Assembly (NCBI RefSeq): GCF_024539675.1 | Contig: NZ_JAHHIT010000107.1 | Coordinates: forward strand, 1 to 33,275 | Origin: Streptomyces hilarionis | GTDB taxonomy: Bacteria > Actinomycetota > Actinomycetes > Streptomycetales > Streptomycetaceae | Reading direction: 5' to 3' | DNA: 33,275 bases | In this document: piece after piece, positions 17,562-24,937 of the stretch | Numbering within the stretch: the stretch's first letter is position 1 | Layout: every line of letters begins with the position of its first letter | Program-made: the position numbers and the translations under genes | Notes under the pieces: generated by a model | Database searches by the model: none | Told to the model about the DNA's origin: nothing | What the model saw: only the letters and a program-made list of their open reading frames with translations

Positions 17562-18857
17562 ATGGGCGACCCGGCACTCTCCCGCCGCGGCTTTCTGGCG
17601 GCCTCCGCCGCGGCCGGTCTCGGCATGACGGCGCTGAGCGCCTGCGGCGGCGACGACTCGGACGGCGGGTCGTCGGGGACGACCACGATCGAGTGGTGGA
17701 ACATCTCCACCACCCAGCCGACGAAGGACGTCTGGGCGGCGCTGGCCAAGCAGTTCGAGGCGCAGAACCCCAAGGTCAAGGTGAAGATCGTCCAGCTGGA
17801 GAACGACGCCTACAAGTCGAAGATGACGGCGCTCACCGCCTCCGGGAAGCTTCCCGACATCTTTCACACCTGGGGCGGCGGCGTTCTGCGGCAGCAGGTC
17901 GACGCCGGGCTCGTCGAGGACCTCACCGACCGGACCAAGGGCTGGGGCGACGCACTGCTGTCGGTGGCCCGCCAGCCCTACCTCATCGACGACAAGGCCT
18001 ACGGCGTCCCCTTCGACATCGGCATGATCGGCTTCTGGTACAACAAGGCCCTTTTCAAGCAGGCCGGCGTCGCCGGACCCCCGACCACCTGGAGCGGCTT
18101 CCTCGACGCCGTGCGCAAGCTGAAGGCCGCCGGGATCACCCCGCTCGCCCTGGCCGGCAAGGAGAAGTGGCCGGGCATGTACTACTGGGCGTACCTCGCG
18201 ATGCGCACCGCGGGCGTCGACGCCCTGCGCAAGGCGGGCGAGGACAAGGACTTCACGGGCGACGGGTTCGTCCAGGCCGGACAGCATCTGCAGGACCTCG
18301 TCGACCTGCAACCGTTCCAGAAGGGCTACCTCGGCGCCGCCTACTCCAGCCCCACCGGCCAGGCCGCCGCCGTCGGCAACGGCAAGGCGGCGATGGAACT
18401 CATGGGCCAGTGGGCGCCGGTCGTGGAGGCCGACGCGGGCAAGGGGCTCGGCGCGAACCTCGGGTTCTTCCCGTTCCCGGCGGTCGACGGCGGCAAGGGC
18501 GTCATCACCGAGGTGTTCGGCGGAGGCGGCGGCCACGCGCTGCGCAAGGGCGCCCCCCAGGCGGCCGTCGACTTCCTGAAGTTCTTCGCCTCCGCCGCCA
18601 CGGACACGACCCTGGTCAAGAAGACCGGCACGCTGCCCGTCGTCCCGGCCGCGGAGAGCGCGCTCACCGACCCCAACATCAAGGCCGTCCAGGCGCAGTT
18701 GAAGGGCGCCACCGGCTTCCAGCTCTACCTGGACCAGGCGTACGCGCCCGCCCTCGGCCAGGAGGTCAACGACAGCGTCGCCGCCCTGATATCCGGCTCG
18801 AAGTCGCCTCAGCAGGTCGCCCAGTCGATCACCAAGGTCGCGAAGGAAGAGCAGTAG
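17562..18857 (+). CDS. ABC transporter solute-binding lipoprotein, probably xylo-oligosaccharide (BxlE-like)
   Basis: 431 aa; ATG chosen for AAGGAG 6 nt upstream. The signal peptide joins a Tat-like SRRGFL (7-12) with a lipobox LSAC (25-28), so it is predicted to be a Tat-exported lipoprotein anchored at C28. The rest is a family 1 extracellular sugar-binding fold: TIEWWNISTTQPTKD, FEAQNPKVKVKIVQ, then DIFHTWGGG, GVPFDIGMIGFWYNKALF and MELMGQWAP. The first gene of an operon with two permeases and a GH10 xylanase, which points to xylobiose and longer xylo-oligosaccharides. The control region has a clear promoter and LacI-type operators. Confidence 0.87.
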   Translation: MGDPALSRRGFLAASAAAGLGMTALSACGGDDSDGGSSGTTTIEWWNISTTQPTKDVWAALAKQFEAQNPKVKVKIVQLENDAYKSKMTALTASGKLPDIFHTWGGGVLRQQVDAGLVEDLTDRTKGWGDALLSVARQPYLIDDKAYGVPFDIGMIGFWYNKALFKQAGVAGPPTTWSGFLDAVRKLKAAGITPLALAGKEKWPGMYYWAYLAMRTAGVDALRKAGEDKDFTGDGFVQAGQHLQDLVDLQPFQKGYLGAAYSSPTGQAAAVGNGKAAMELMGQWAPVVEADAGKGLGANLGFFPFPAVDGGKGVITEVFGGGGGHALRKGAPQAAVDFLKFFASAATDTTLVKKTGTLPVVPAAESALTDPNIKAVQAQLKGATGFQLYLDQAYAPALGQEVNDSVAALISGSKSPQQVAQSITKVAKEEQ

Positions 18858-18863
18858 CCCGCG

Positions 18864-19862
18864 ATGACCTCCACCTTCCTCCCGGACAAGCGCAGCCGTC
18901 CGGACCTCGCACCCGCGCCTGCCGTCCCCGGCGCGGGCCGGGGACGGGCGCGGCGGCGGGCGCTGCACTGGCTGACCGCCGTCGCCTTCCAGGTCCCCGC
19001 GCTGGTGCTGTTCGGCACGCTCGTGCTGCTGCCGATGATGTTCGCGCTGTACGCCGCGTTCTTCCGCTGGGGCGGCTTCGGCATGCCCGAGGACTTCGTC
19101 GGCGGCGACAACTTCACCCGTCTCTTCCAGGACCCGGTGTTCCTGGGCGACCTGTGGCGCTGTCTGCTGCTGGTGGGCCTCTCGCTCGTCCTGCAACTGC
19201 CGTTCGCGCTCGCCCTGGCCGTCGCGCTCAACCAGCGTATCCGCGGCCGGGCCCTGTACCGGATGCTGTTCTTCGCGCCGTACATCCTCTCCGAGGCGAT
19301 CACGGGCGTGCTGTTCAGCATGATCTTCGCGCCGGACGACGGTCTCGCCGACCACGTGCTCGGGGCCGTCGGTCTCGACGGGGTGGGCGGACAGTGGTTC
19401 GCCGACCCCTCCACGGTCATGGCGACCCTCTTCCTGGTCATGACGTGGAAGTACTTCGGCTTCCACATGATGCTCTACCTGGCCGGACTCCAGTCCATCC
19501 CCGCCGAGCTGACCGAGGCGGCCCTGATCGACGGAGCCGGCCCCTGGCAGCGCTTCCGCAACGTCACCCTGCCGCTGCTCGCGCCGACCCTGCGCATCAG
19601 CGTGTTCCTGTCCGTCATCGGCGCGATCCAGCTCTTCGACCTGGTGTGGGTCATCACCGCGGGCGGGCCCGACCACCACTCCGAGACCATGGCCGTGACC
19701 ATGTTCCAGTACGGCTTCAAGCGCTACCAGGTCGGATACGCCAGCGCCATCAGCGTGGCGATGTTCGGCATCTGTCTCGTCTTCGCCCTCGCCTACCAGC
19801 GGTTCGTGCTGCGCCGCGACCTCCAGGGCGCCACCACGACCATGCGAGGAGGCGGCTCGTGA
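18864..19862 (+). CDS. ABC sugar permease, MalF/UgpA type (BxlF-like)
   Basis: 332 aa, starting 6 nt after the binding-protein stop. A basic cytoplasmic N-terminus is followed by six transmembrane helices. The EAA loop that contacts the ATPase reads TEAALIDGAGPWQRFRNVTLP in outline, with the conserved EAA, G and LP positions. Forms the heterodimeric channel with the next gene, which it overlaps by GTGA. No ATP-binding subunit gene is in the window; in Streptomyces such importers use the shared ATPase MsiK. Confidence 0.9.
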   Translation: MTSTFLPDKRSRPDLAPAPAVPGAGRGRARRRALHWLTAVAFQVPALVLFGTLVLLPMMFALYAAFFRWGGFGMPEDFVGGDNFTRLFQDPVFLGDLWRCLLLVGLSLVLQLPFALALAVALNQRIRGRALYRMLFFAPYILSEAITGVLFSMIFAPDDGLADHVLGAVGLDGVGGQWFADPSTVMATLFLVMTWKYFGFHMMLYLAGLQSIPAELTEAALIDGAGPWQRFRNVTLPLLAPTLRISVFLSVIGAIQLFDLVWVITAGGPDHHSETMAVTMFQYGFKRYQVGYASAISVAMFGICLVFALAYQRFVLRRDLQGATTTMRGGGS

Positions 19863-20761
19863 GCGTCGTCAAGACCGGCCCCGTCGCCCGCGGGACCGAC
19901 CGGGGCCCACGCCGCGGCGACCGCGAGGCCCGCCCGGGCGGCCGCAGGGGGCGGACCCTTCCGCTGCACCTGGTGCTCGGGATCGCCGGCGCCGTGATGG
20001 CCGTCCCGCTCGTCTACGCCGTGCTGTCCGGCTTCAAGTCCACCGACCAGCTCTCCCGCAACCCCATCGGGCTGCCCGACCCGTGGGTCCCCTCCAACTA
20101 CACCGACATCCTCGGCTCCGGCTCGTTCTGGCGGCTGGTCGGCAGCAGCACCCTCATCGCGGTCGGGACGACCGTGGTGGTCGTCGCGGTGTCCGCGCTC
20201 GCCGCGTTCTCCTTCGCCCGGTTCGCCTTCCGCGGCCGGGAGGTGCTGTTCACCCTGTTCACGATGGGGCTCATGTTCCCCTTCGCGGTGGCCGCGCTGC
20301 CGCTGTTCCTGCTGCTGCGCTCGCTGGGTCTGCTGGACAACCCGCTGGGCGTGATCCTGCCGCAGGCGGCCTTCGGGCTGCCGGTCACCATCGTCATCCT
20401 GCGCGGCTTCTTCCGGGAGATCCCCGCCGAACTGGAGGAGGCGGCCACCCTGGACGGCTGCGGGCCCCTCGGCTTCTTCTGGCGGATCCTGCTGCCCATG
20501 GCCAGGCCGGCCCTCGGCACGGTGTCCGTCCTCGCCGTCGTCGGCAGCTGGAACAACTTCCTGCTGCCGCTGCTGGTCTTCAACGAGCCCACCTGGTGGA
20601 CCGTCCCGATCGGCGTCCAGCAGTTCCAGGGCCAGTACTCCGCCGAGTACGCCCGCGTGTTCGCCTACCTCGTCCTCGCCATGGTCCCCGCCCTGGCCTT
20701 CTACTCCGTCGCCGAGCGCCAGCTCGTCGGCGGCCTCGCCGCGGGCGCCACCAAGGGATGA
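19859..20761 (+). CDS. ABC sugar permease, MalG/UgpE type (BxlG-like)
   Basis: 300 aa, GTG start in a 4-nt overlap, with GAGGAGG about 7 nt upstream. Six transmembrane helices after an Arg/Gly-rich start; EAA loop with EEAATLDGCGPLGFFW and ILLP. The same frame stays open for a long way upstream through the preceding two genes, but that part is only a shadow; the translation coupling and ribosome site fix the start here. Partner of the preceding permease. Confidence 0.9.
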   Translation: MSVVKTGPVARGTDRGPRRGDREARPGGRRGRTLPLHLVLGIAGAVMAVPLVYAVLSGFKSTDQLSRNPIGLPDPWVPSNYTDILGSGSFWRLVGSSTLIAVGTTVVVVAVSALAAFSFARFAFRGREVLFTLFTMGLMFPFAVAALPLFLLLRSLGLLDNPLGVILPQAAFGLPVTIVILRGFFREIPAELEEAATLDGCGPLGFFWRILLPMARPALGTVSVLAVVGSWNNFLLPLLVFNEPTWWTVPIGVQQFQGQYSAEYARVFAYLVLAMVPALAFYSVAERQLVGGLAAGATKG

Positions 20762-20814
20762 CGCGCGCCCGCGGACCGTACGGCTCACACCCACCCGACG
20801 TGAGGAGTCGCACC

Positions 20815-21888
20815 ATGCCCAGCACAGCCGTCCGCGCCCGGCTCGGACTCGCCGGAGCCCTCGCCGCCGTCCTCGTCGCCGCCGGGGCCGTCGCCGGTCC
20901 GGCCGCCCAGGCGCACGAGCGGCCGGACCACGGGAAACCGCCGGCCACCCTCGCCGAACTCGCCCAGCGCCACGGCCGGTACTTCGGCAGCGCCACGGAC
21001 AACCCCGAACTCACCGACGCGGCCTACACGAAGATCCTCGGCCGCGAGTTCGACATGATCACGCCCGGCAACGGGATGAAGTGGTACGCCACCGAGCCGC
21101 AGCAGGGCGTCTTCGACTGGACGGCCGGCGACGAGATCGTCGCTCTCGCCCGGGGGCACCGCCAGAAGGTCCGCGCCCACACGCTCGTCTGGCACAGCCA
21201 GCTGCCCGACTGGCTCACCGGCCGGCAGTGGACGGCCGACGAGCTGCGGGCCGTCCTGAAGAAGCACATCCAGACCGAGGTGCGCCACTACCGGGGCAAG
21301 GTCTACTCCTGGGACGTCGTCAACGAGGCGTTCAACGAGGACGGCACCTACCGGGAGACCGTGTTCTACAAGACCCTCGGCCCCGGGTACATCGCCGACG
21401 CCCTGCGCTGGGCCCACGAGGCCGACCCGAAGGCGAAGCTCTACCTGAACGACTACAACATCGAGGCCGTCGGCCCCAAGAGCGACGCCTACCACGCCCT
21501 GGCCAAGGAGCTGAAGGCCCGGCACGTCCCGCTCGACGGCATCGGCATGCAGGCTCATCTCGCCCTGCAGTACGGCTATCCGACGACGCTGCCGGACAAC
21601 CTCCGGCGCTTCGCCCGGCTCGGCCTGGACACCGCGCTCACCGAGGTCGACGTGCGGATGCTGATGCCCGCGACGGACGAGAAGCTCGCCCAGCAGGCCG
21701 AGTGGTACCGGGACCTGACGAAGGCGTGCGTCACCGTGCGGCGCTGCGTCGGCGTCACCGTCTGGGACTACACCGACAAGTACTCCTGGATTCCCGCCGT
21801 GTTCCCCGAGGAGGGGGCCGCGCTGCCCTGGGACGAGCAGCTGGCGCCCAAGCCGGCCTACCGGGCGATCCGGGAGGCGCTCAGCTAG
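20815..21888 (+). CDS. Secreted GH10 endo-1,4-beta-xylanase
   Basis: 357 aa; ATG with GAGGAG 7 nt upstream. A Sec signal peptide is present (two Arg, then the hydrophobic stretch ~9-28), with likely cleavage after AQA (31-33). The single GH10 catalytic domain holds the acid/base E171 in WDVVNEAF and the nucleophile E277 in TEVDVR; HTLVWHSQLP (122-131) and W317 with DYTDKYSW complete the active site. No carbohydrate-binding module or linker is present, so it probably acts on soluble or accessible xylan, feeding xylo-oligosaccharides to the importer encoded just upstream. Only 53 nt separate it from the permease gene and no promoter is visible, so it is read with the operon. Its 3' end overlaps the convergent regulator gene by 8 nt. 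Confidence 0.95.
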   Translation: MPSTAVRARLGLAGALAAVLVAAGAVAGPAAQAHERPDHGKPPATLAELAQRHGRYFGSATDNPELTDAAYTKILGREFDMITPGNGMKWYATEPQQGVFDWTAGDEIVALARGHRQKVRAHTLVWHSQLPDWLTGRQWTADELRAVLKKHIQTEVRHYRGKVYSWDVVNEAFNEDGTYRETVFYKTLGPGYIADALRWAHEADPKAKLYLNDYNIEAVGPKSDAYHALAKELKARHVPLDGIGMQAHLALQYGYPTTLPDNLRRFARLGLDTALTEVDVRMLMPATDEKLAQQAEWYRDLTKACVTVRRCVGVTVWDYTDKYSWIPAVFPEEGAALPWDEQLAPKPAYRAIREALS

Positions 21889-22921
21889 GCCCGCGCGGCG
21901 GCGCGGTGCTCGAGCGCACCACCAGCTCCGTGCCCAGTTCCACCCGCGGCGAGTCGGGACGCTCGCCGCGGGCCAGGCCGAGGACCGTGCGGGCGGCGAG
22001 CTTGCCCATGTCGGCCAGGGGCTGGCGGACGGTGGTCAACGGCGGCGCGGACCACCGCACTTCGGGCAGGTCGTCGAAGCCGACGACGCTCATGTCCTCC
22101 GGGGCGCGCAGGCCCCGCCGGCGCAGCGCCTCGATCGCGCCGAGCGCCATCTGGTCGCTCGCGGCGAACACGGCGGTGGGGGGCTGCGGCAGGTCGAGCA
22201 GGGCGGTGCAGCCGGCGAAGCCCGACTCGGGGCGGAAGTCGCCGGGGACGACGAGGCTCTCGTCGACGCCGAGACCGGCCGCCTCCAGGGCCGCGCGGTA
22301 GCCGTCGAAGCGGGCCCGGGAGCACAGCAGCCTGGGCGGGCCCGCGATCAGGCCGATCCGGCGGTGGCCCAGCGCCAGCAGGTGTTCGGTGGCCGCGAGG
22401 CCGCCGGACCAGTTGGCCGCGCCGACGGTGGGGGTGTCGTCGGCGGGGGAGCCCATGGGGTCGACGACGACCAGCGGGACGCCCAGGATGCGCAACTGCT
22501 CGTGCAGGGTGGGTTCCAGCGCCGAGGTGACGAGGACGACGCCGTCGGAGGCGCGCGAGCGCAGGTTGCGCATCCACTCGCGGGCGTCGCCCGAGCGGCC
22601 GTGGATCGCCGAGACCACCGTGCCCGCGCCGGCCGCGTGGGCGACCTCCTCCACGCCCCGGATGATCTCCACCGCCCAGGGGCTGTCGAGATCGTTGAAG
22701 ACCAGGTCGAGCAGCGTGGCGCGGGCCGGGGCGGCGGTGGGGCGCTTGCGGTAGCCGTGCAGGCGCAGCAGGTCCTCGACCCTGGCCCGGGTCTGCGGGG
22801 AGACGTCGGAGCGGCCGTTGACCACGCGGGACACGGTCGGCACGGAGACGCCGGCCCGGCGGGCTATCTCCGTGATCGTGACTCTGCCGCCGGCCGCGGG
22901 CGCCCTGTCCTGTGTCGTCAC
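21881..22921 (-). CDS. LacI-family regulator of the xylo-oligosaccharide cassette (BxlR-like)
   Basis: 346 aa. GTG 22921 is chosen because GGAGG lies 8 nt upstream and it is just before the DNA-binding domain; the frame remains open further upstream without protein character. The LacI helix-turn-helix is VTITEIARRAGVSVPTVSRVVNG (about 14-36), followed by the hinge helix and a periplasmic-binding-like effector domain (TLLDLVFNDLDSPWAVEIIRG, SDGVVLVTS, GHRRIGLIAG, VFAASDQMALG, VGFDDLPEVRWSAPPLTTVRQP). It converges on the xylanase with overlapping 3' ends. The palindromes at 17511-17542 are its probable target, and a related half-site precedes its own start. The inducer is likely xylobiose, by context. 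Confidence 0.88.
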   Translation of the reverse strand: MTTQDRAPAAGGRVTITEIARRAGVSVPTVSRVVNGRSDVSPQTRARVEDLLRLHGYRKRPTAAPARATLLDLVFNDLDSPWAVEIIRGVEEVAHAAGAGTVVSAIHGRSGDAREWMRNLRSRASDGVVLVTSALEPTLHEQLRILGVPLVVVDPMGSPADDTPTVGAANWSGGLAATEHLLALGHRRIGLIAGPPRLLCSRARFDGYRAALEAAGLGVDESLVVPGDFRPESGFAGCTALLDLPQPPTAVFAASDQMALGAIEALRRRGLRAPEDMSVVGFDDLPEVRWSAPPLTTVRQPLADMGKLAARTVLGLARGERPDSPRVELGTELVVRSSTAPPRGPS

Positions 22922-22958
22922 TTCCCCCACCTCCGTCACCGCGCCGCGGTCGCCGCGC

Positions 22959-22984
22959 CGAAACTTCCAGGAGTCTTCCGGAAG
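22959..22984. promoter_or_regulatory. Possible autoregulatory site upstream of the LacI gene
   Basis: CGAAACTTCC (22959-22968) keeps one perfect half of the CGAAANTTTCG operator, and CTTCCGGAAG (22975-22984) is a 10-bp palindrome beside it. Both lie ~40-60 nt before the regulator start, where its promoter should be. Confidence 0.4.
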
Positions 22985-23123
22985 GTGTGCCGCCGTGGGA
23001 AGACGCCCGGGGAGCGGAACCCGGTCGCTCCCGCCCCGCAGCCGGGGGACTACGGGGAGTGAACGCCTGCGGACACGCGTCGGGGCCGGTGCGCAGAAGC
23101 GTCTGCGGCCGGCCCCACAGGAC

Positions 23124-23151
23124 TCCGGACGGCGGTCCCGCGCCGTCCGGA
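23124..23151 (-). terminator. Hairpin terminator after the DUF5999 gene
   Basis: A perfect 11-bp stem (23124-23134 with 23141-23151) and 6-nt loop begins 6 nt past the minus-strand stop codon. Confidence 0.65.
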
Positions 23152-23157
23152 CAGGCA

Positions 23158-23346
23158 CTAGGCGGCGGTCACGACCCGGTGGGGGGCGATGACGCGGCCG
23201 TCCGGCAGGAGCTCACCGGTGTCCTCGAAGAGCAGGACGCCGTTGCACAGCAGGCTCCAGCCCTGTTCCGGGTGGTGCGCCACGAGACGGGCGGACTCCC
23301 TGTCGGCTGAGGTCGCTGTCGGGCACGGTGGCTGGTGCTGGCACAT
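23158..23346 (-). CDS. DUF5999 family small protein
   Basis: 62 aa from the ATG at 23346 (GGAAG about 9 nt upstream). The sequence MCQHQPPCPTATSADRESAR, then VAHHPEQGWSLLCNGVLLFEDTGELLPDG and IAPHR, is the pattern I recognise as the short, widespread Streptomyces family DUF5999. Two Cys and several His near the start could bind metal. An in-frame ATG at 23429 with a G-rich site upstream would add 28 residues rich in Thr and Ser, but the family normally starts at MCQHQ. Function unknown. Confidence 0.75.
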   Translation of the reverse strand: MCQHQPPCPTATSADRESARLVAHHPEQGWSLLCNGVLLFEDTGELLPDGRVIAPHRVVTAA

Positions 23347-23780
23347 GGATGGGAACTTCCGCTCTGGCGTGATGAGTGAGGTGGCTGTCGTGTCGGTCGT
23401 GTCTGTCCCGCGGCTTGAAGCCTCGTTCATGGCCGCCCCCCGTTGTGATAAGTCGTCGGAACCCAGTGTTGCCCCACGGAGGTCGTTCCGCAGGGATTTC
23501 GCGGCACCGCTTCTCACAGGTTCATGACGCGTCACCCGCGCGGGCGGTTCATCTCAACCGCACTGTCACTTCGGGTGGTTCCCGGTGGCCGGATAGGGCT
23601 AGTCCTCCCCACCCGTCCGGCCTCGGGCGCTCTCCCGGGGCGTTCTCGGCGCGCTTGCGGCGGCCTCTCCGGGCGCGGGCCGCCGGACGCGGCCGTACCC
23701 CGACGCCGGGGCCGCGGCGACGGGGTACGGGACGGGGGCGCGGCGCGTGACGCGCCCGGCGGGCGCGCCCGCGGGCCGGG
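23347..23780. other. Gene-poor stretch
   Basis: No supported gene in about 430 nt. It holds the DUF5999 leader, a 10-bp palindrome TGACGCGTCA (23525-23534), and GC-rich sequence towards 23780. Open frames here lack ribosome sites and recognisable protein sequence. Confidence 0.5.
23755..23780 (-). terminator. Possible hairpin terminator after the 196-aa gene
   Basis: CCCGGC (23755-23760) pairs with GCCGGG (23775-23780), with an inner GGGC/GCCC arm, directly at the stop codon of the minus-strand gene. The stem is imperfect. Confidence 0.35.
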
Positions 23781-24371
23781 TCAGGCGGGTGAGCCGAGGA
23801 GCGGGGGCGGCGCCGGGGTCACACGGAGGGTCAGCACCGGCAGGAGTTCGGCGACCCGGTGCGGGCGGTGGGCCGCGATGCCGGGCGGCGCGGGGGCGAG
23901 CGGCACCAGCAGGTCGGCCGGGTCGGGGTGTCCCGTGGTGCCGTCCGAGGCGCAGTCGCCGTGCAGCCACAGCGTCAGCATGTACAGCCCGGGCACCGAG
24001 AGCAGCCGCGCCTGGAAGGGCTGGGCCGCCGACTCGGCCTGGCGCAGGGCGCGTTCGGTGGAGGCGATGTAGGGGCCCTCGAAGAAGTGGGAGAACGCCC
24101 AGCCGTCCGGGGTGAGCCGGGTCTCGGCCGCGGCCACGGCGCGGTCGGCGCAGCGGATCAGGAAGCGCCAGCCGGCCAGCCGGGTCTGCGCCACGCCCTC
24201 CGCGCTGATCGAGTCCAGGACGTGCAGCGGCAGCGGATGGTCCGGGACGGCCTCCTGCTGGGCGGTGCGCAGGGCGGGCGTATGCGCCTCGCGGACCGCG
24301 GTGGGGGAACCGAGTGCCGTGAGGACGGTGCGCAGGGCGGGCGCGGGAGCCGGGGGGACATGCAAAGGCAT
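23781..24371 (-). CDS. Hypothetical protein
   Basis: 196 aa; ATG with GAGAGG 9 nt upstream (24380-24385 on the plus strand). I do not recognise the family. It begins and ends with Pro-rich segments (PPAPAPALRT, RVTPAPPPLL). The centre is compact and mixed: HVLDSISAEGVAQTRLAGWRFLIRC, TPDGWAFSHFFEGPYIASTERALRQA, then LLSVPGLYMLTLWLHGD. No signal peptide or transmembrane helix is evident. Codon use is typical for the genome. It is divergent from the GCS2-type gene across a 566-nt gap. Confidence 0.65.
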   Translation of the reverse strand: MPLHVPPAPAPALRTVLTALGSPTAVREAHTPALRTAQQEAVPDHPLPLHVLDSISAEGVAQTRLAGWRFLIRCADRAVAAAETRLTPDGWAFSHFFEGPYIASTERALRQAESAAQPFQARLLSVPGLYMLTLWLHGDCASDGTTGHPDPADLLVPLAPAPPGIAAHRPHRVAELLPVLTLRVTPAPPPLLGSPA

Positions 24372-24937
24372 GGTGGGTCGCCTCTCATTCGACAGGCACG
24401 GTGGCGCGAGGGCGGGGGCGGACGGCGCTGTCAGCTAGCTCTCGGGGGGTCGGAGAGGCGGGGGCCGGGCCTGGGGGCTCGGGTGCGCGAGCGGCCTGCC
24501 GTCACCTCGACGACAGGCTCCTTCGACCGTGGGCGCCAACCTTCTCTGCCTTGTTCGCGGAGTTTATACGACATGTGTTCAGACTGTGTTTCATCTAGTC
24601 GATCCGCGGTTACCGGGCAAGGGTTCATTCGGTCGGCGATTCGTGGGAATCGTCCCGGTTCACCGGGGGGTGCGCCGTGGTGACCTCGGGTTATGCGCGC
24701 GTAGCGGACGGCCCATTCTCGTCGGCGTTTTTCACGAGACCTTGATTCGCGAAAGGGCCCCGTGCCGCATGCCCCGTGAATGTGCCAAGGGAACGCCCGC
24801 GGACGGCTTTCGGTCAGCGTAGCGGGCTCCGTGGCCCGTCGGGGACGTTATCGATCCGCCGGGCTGGGCATCATCCTTCCTGTCGGGGACACCCGGTGGC
24901 CGGGACGGCCGGCCGCCGTACGAGGAGGGACGCTTCG
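24372..24937. other. Long divergent intergenic region, relatively AT-rich in the middle
   Basis: 566 nt without a supported gene between two divergent genes. The part 24540-24620 is markedly richer in A and T and contains GTTTATAC, read as TATAAAC on the minus strand, a plausible -10 element for the 196-aa gene. Further on are a TTCGCGAA palindrome around 24750 and a TTATCGAT before the GCS2-type gene. No tRNA or riboswitch was recognised. Confidence 0.45.

Noticed and set aside
17693..19858. Long plus-strand open frame upstream of, and in frame with, the second permease
   Set aside because: It lies over the binding-protein and first permease genes in another frame; the real second permease starts at 19859 with its own ribosome site.
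22364..23062. Plus-strand open frames opposite the LacI gene
   Set aside because: Shadow frames with no ribosome site or recognisable sequence.
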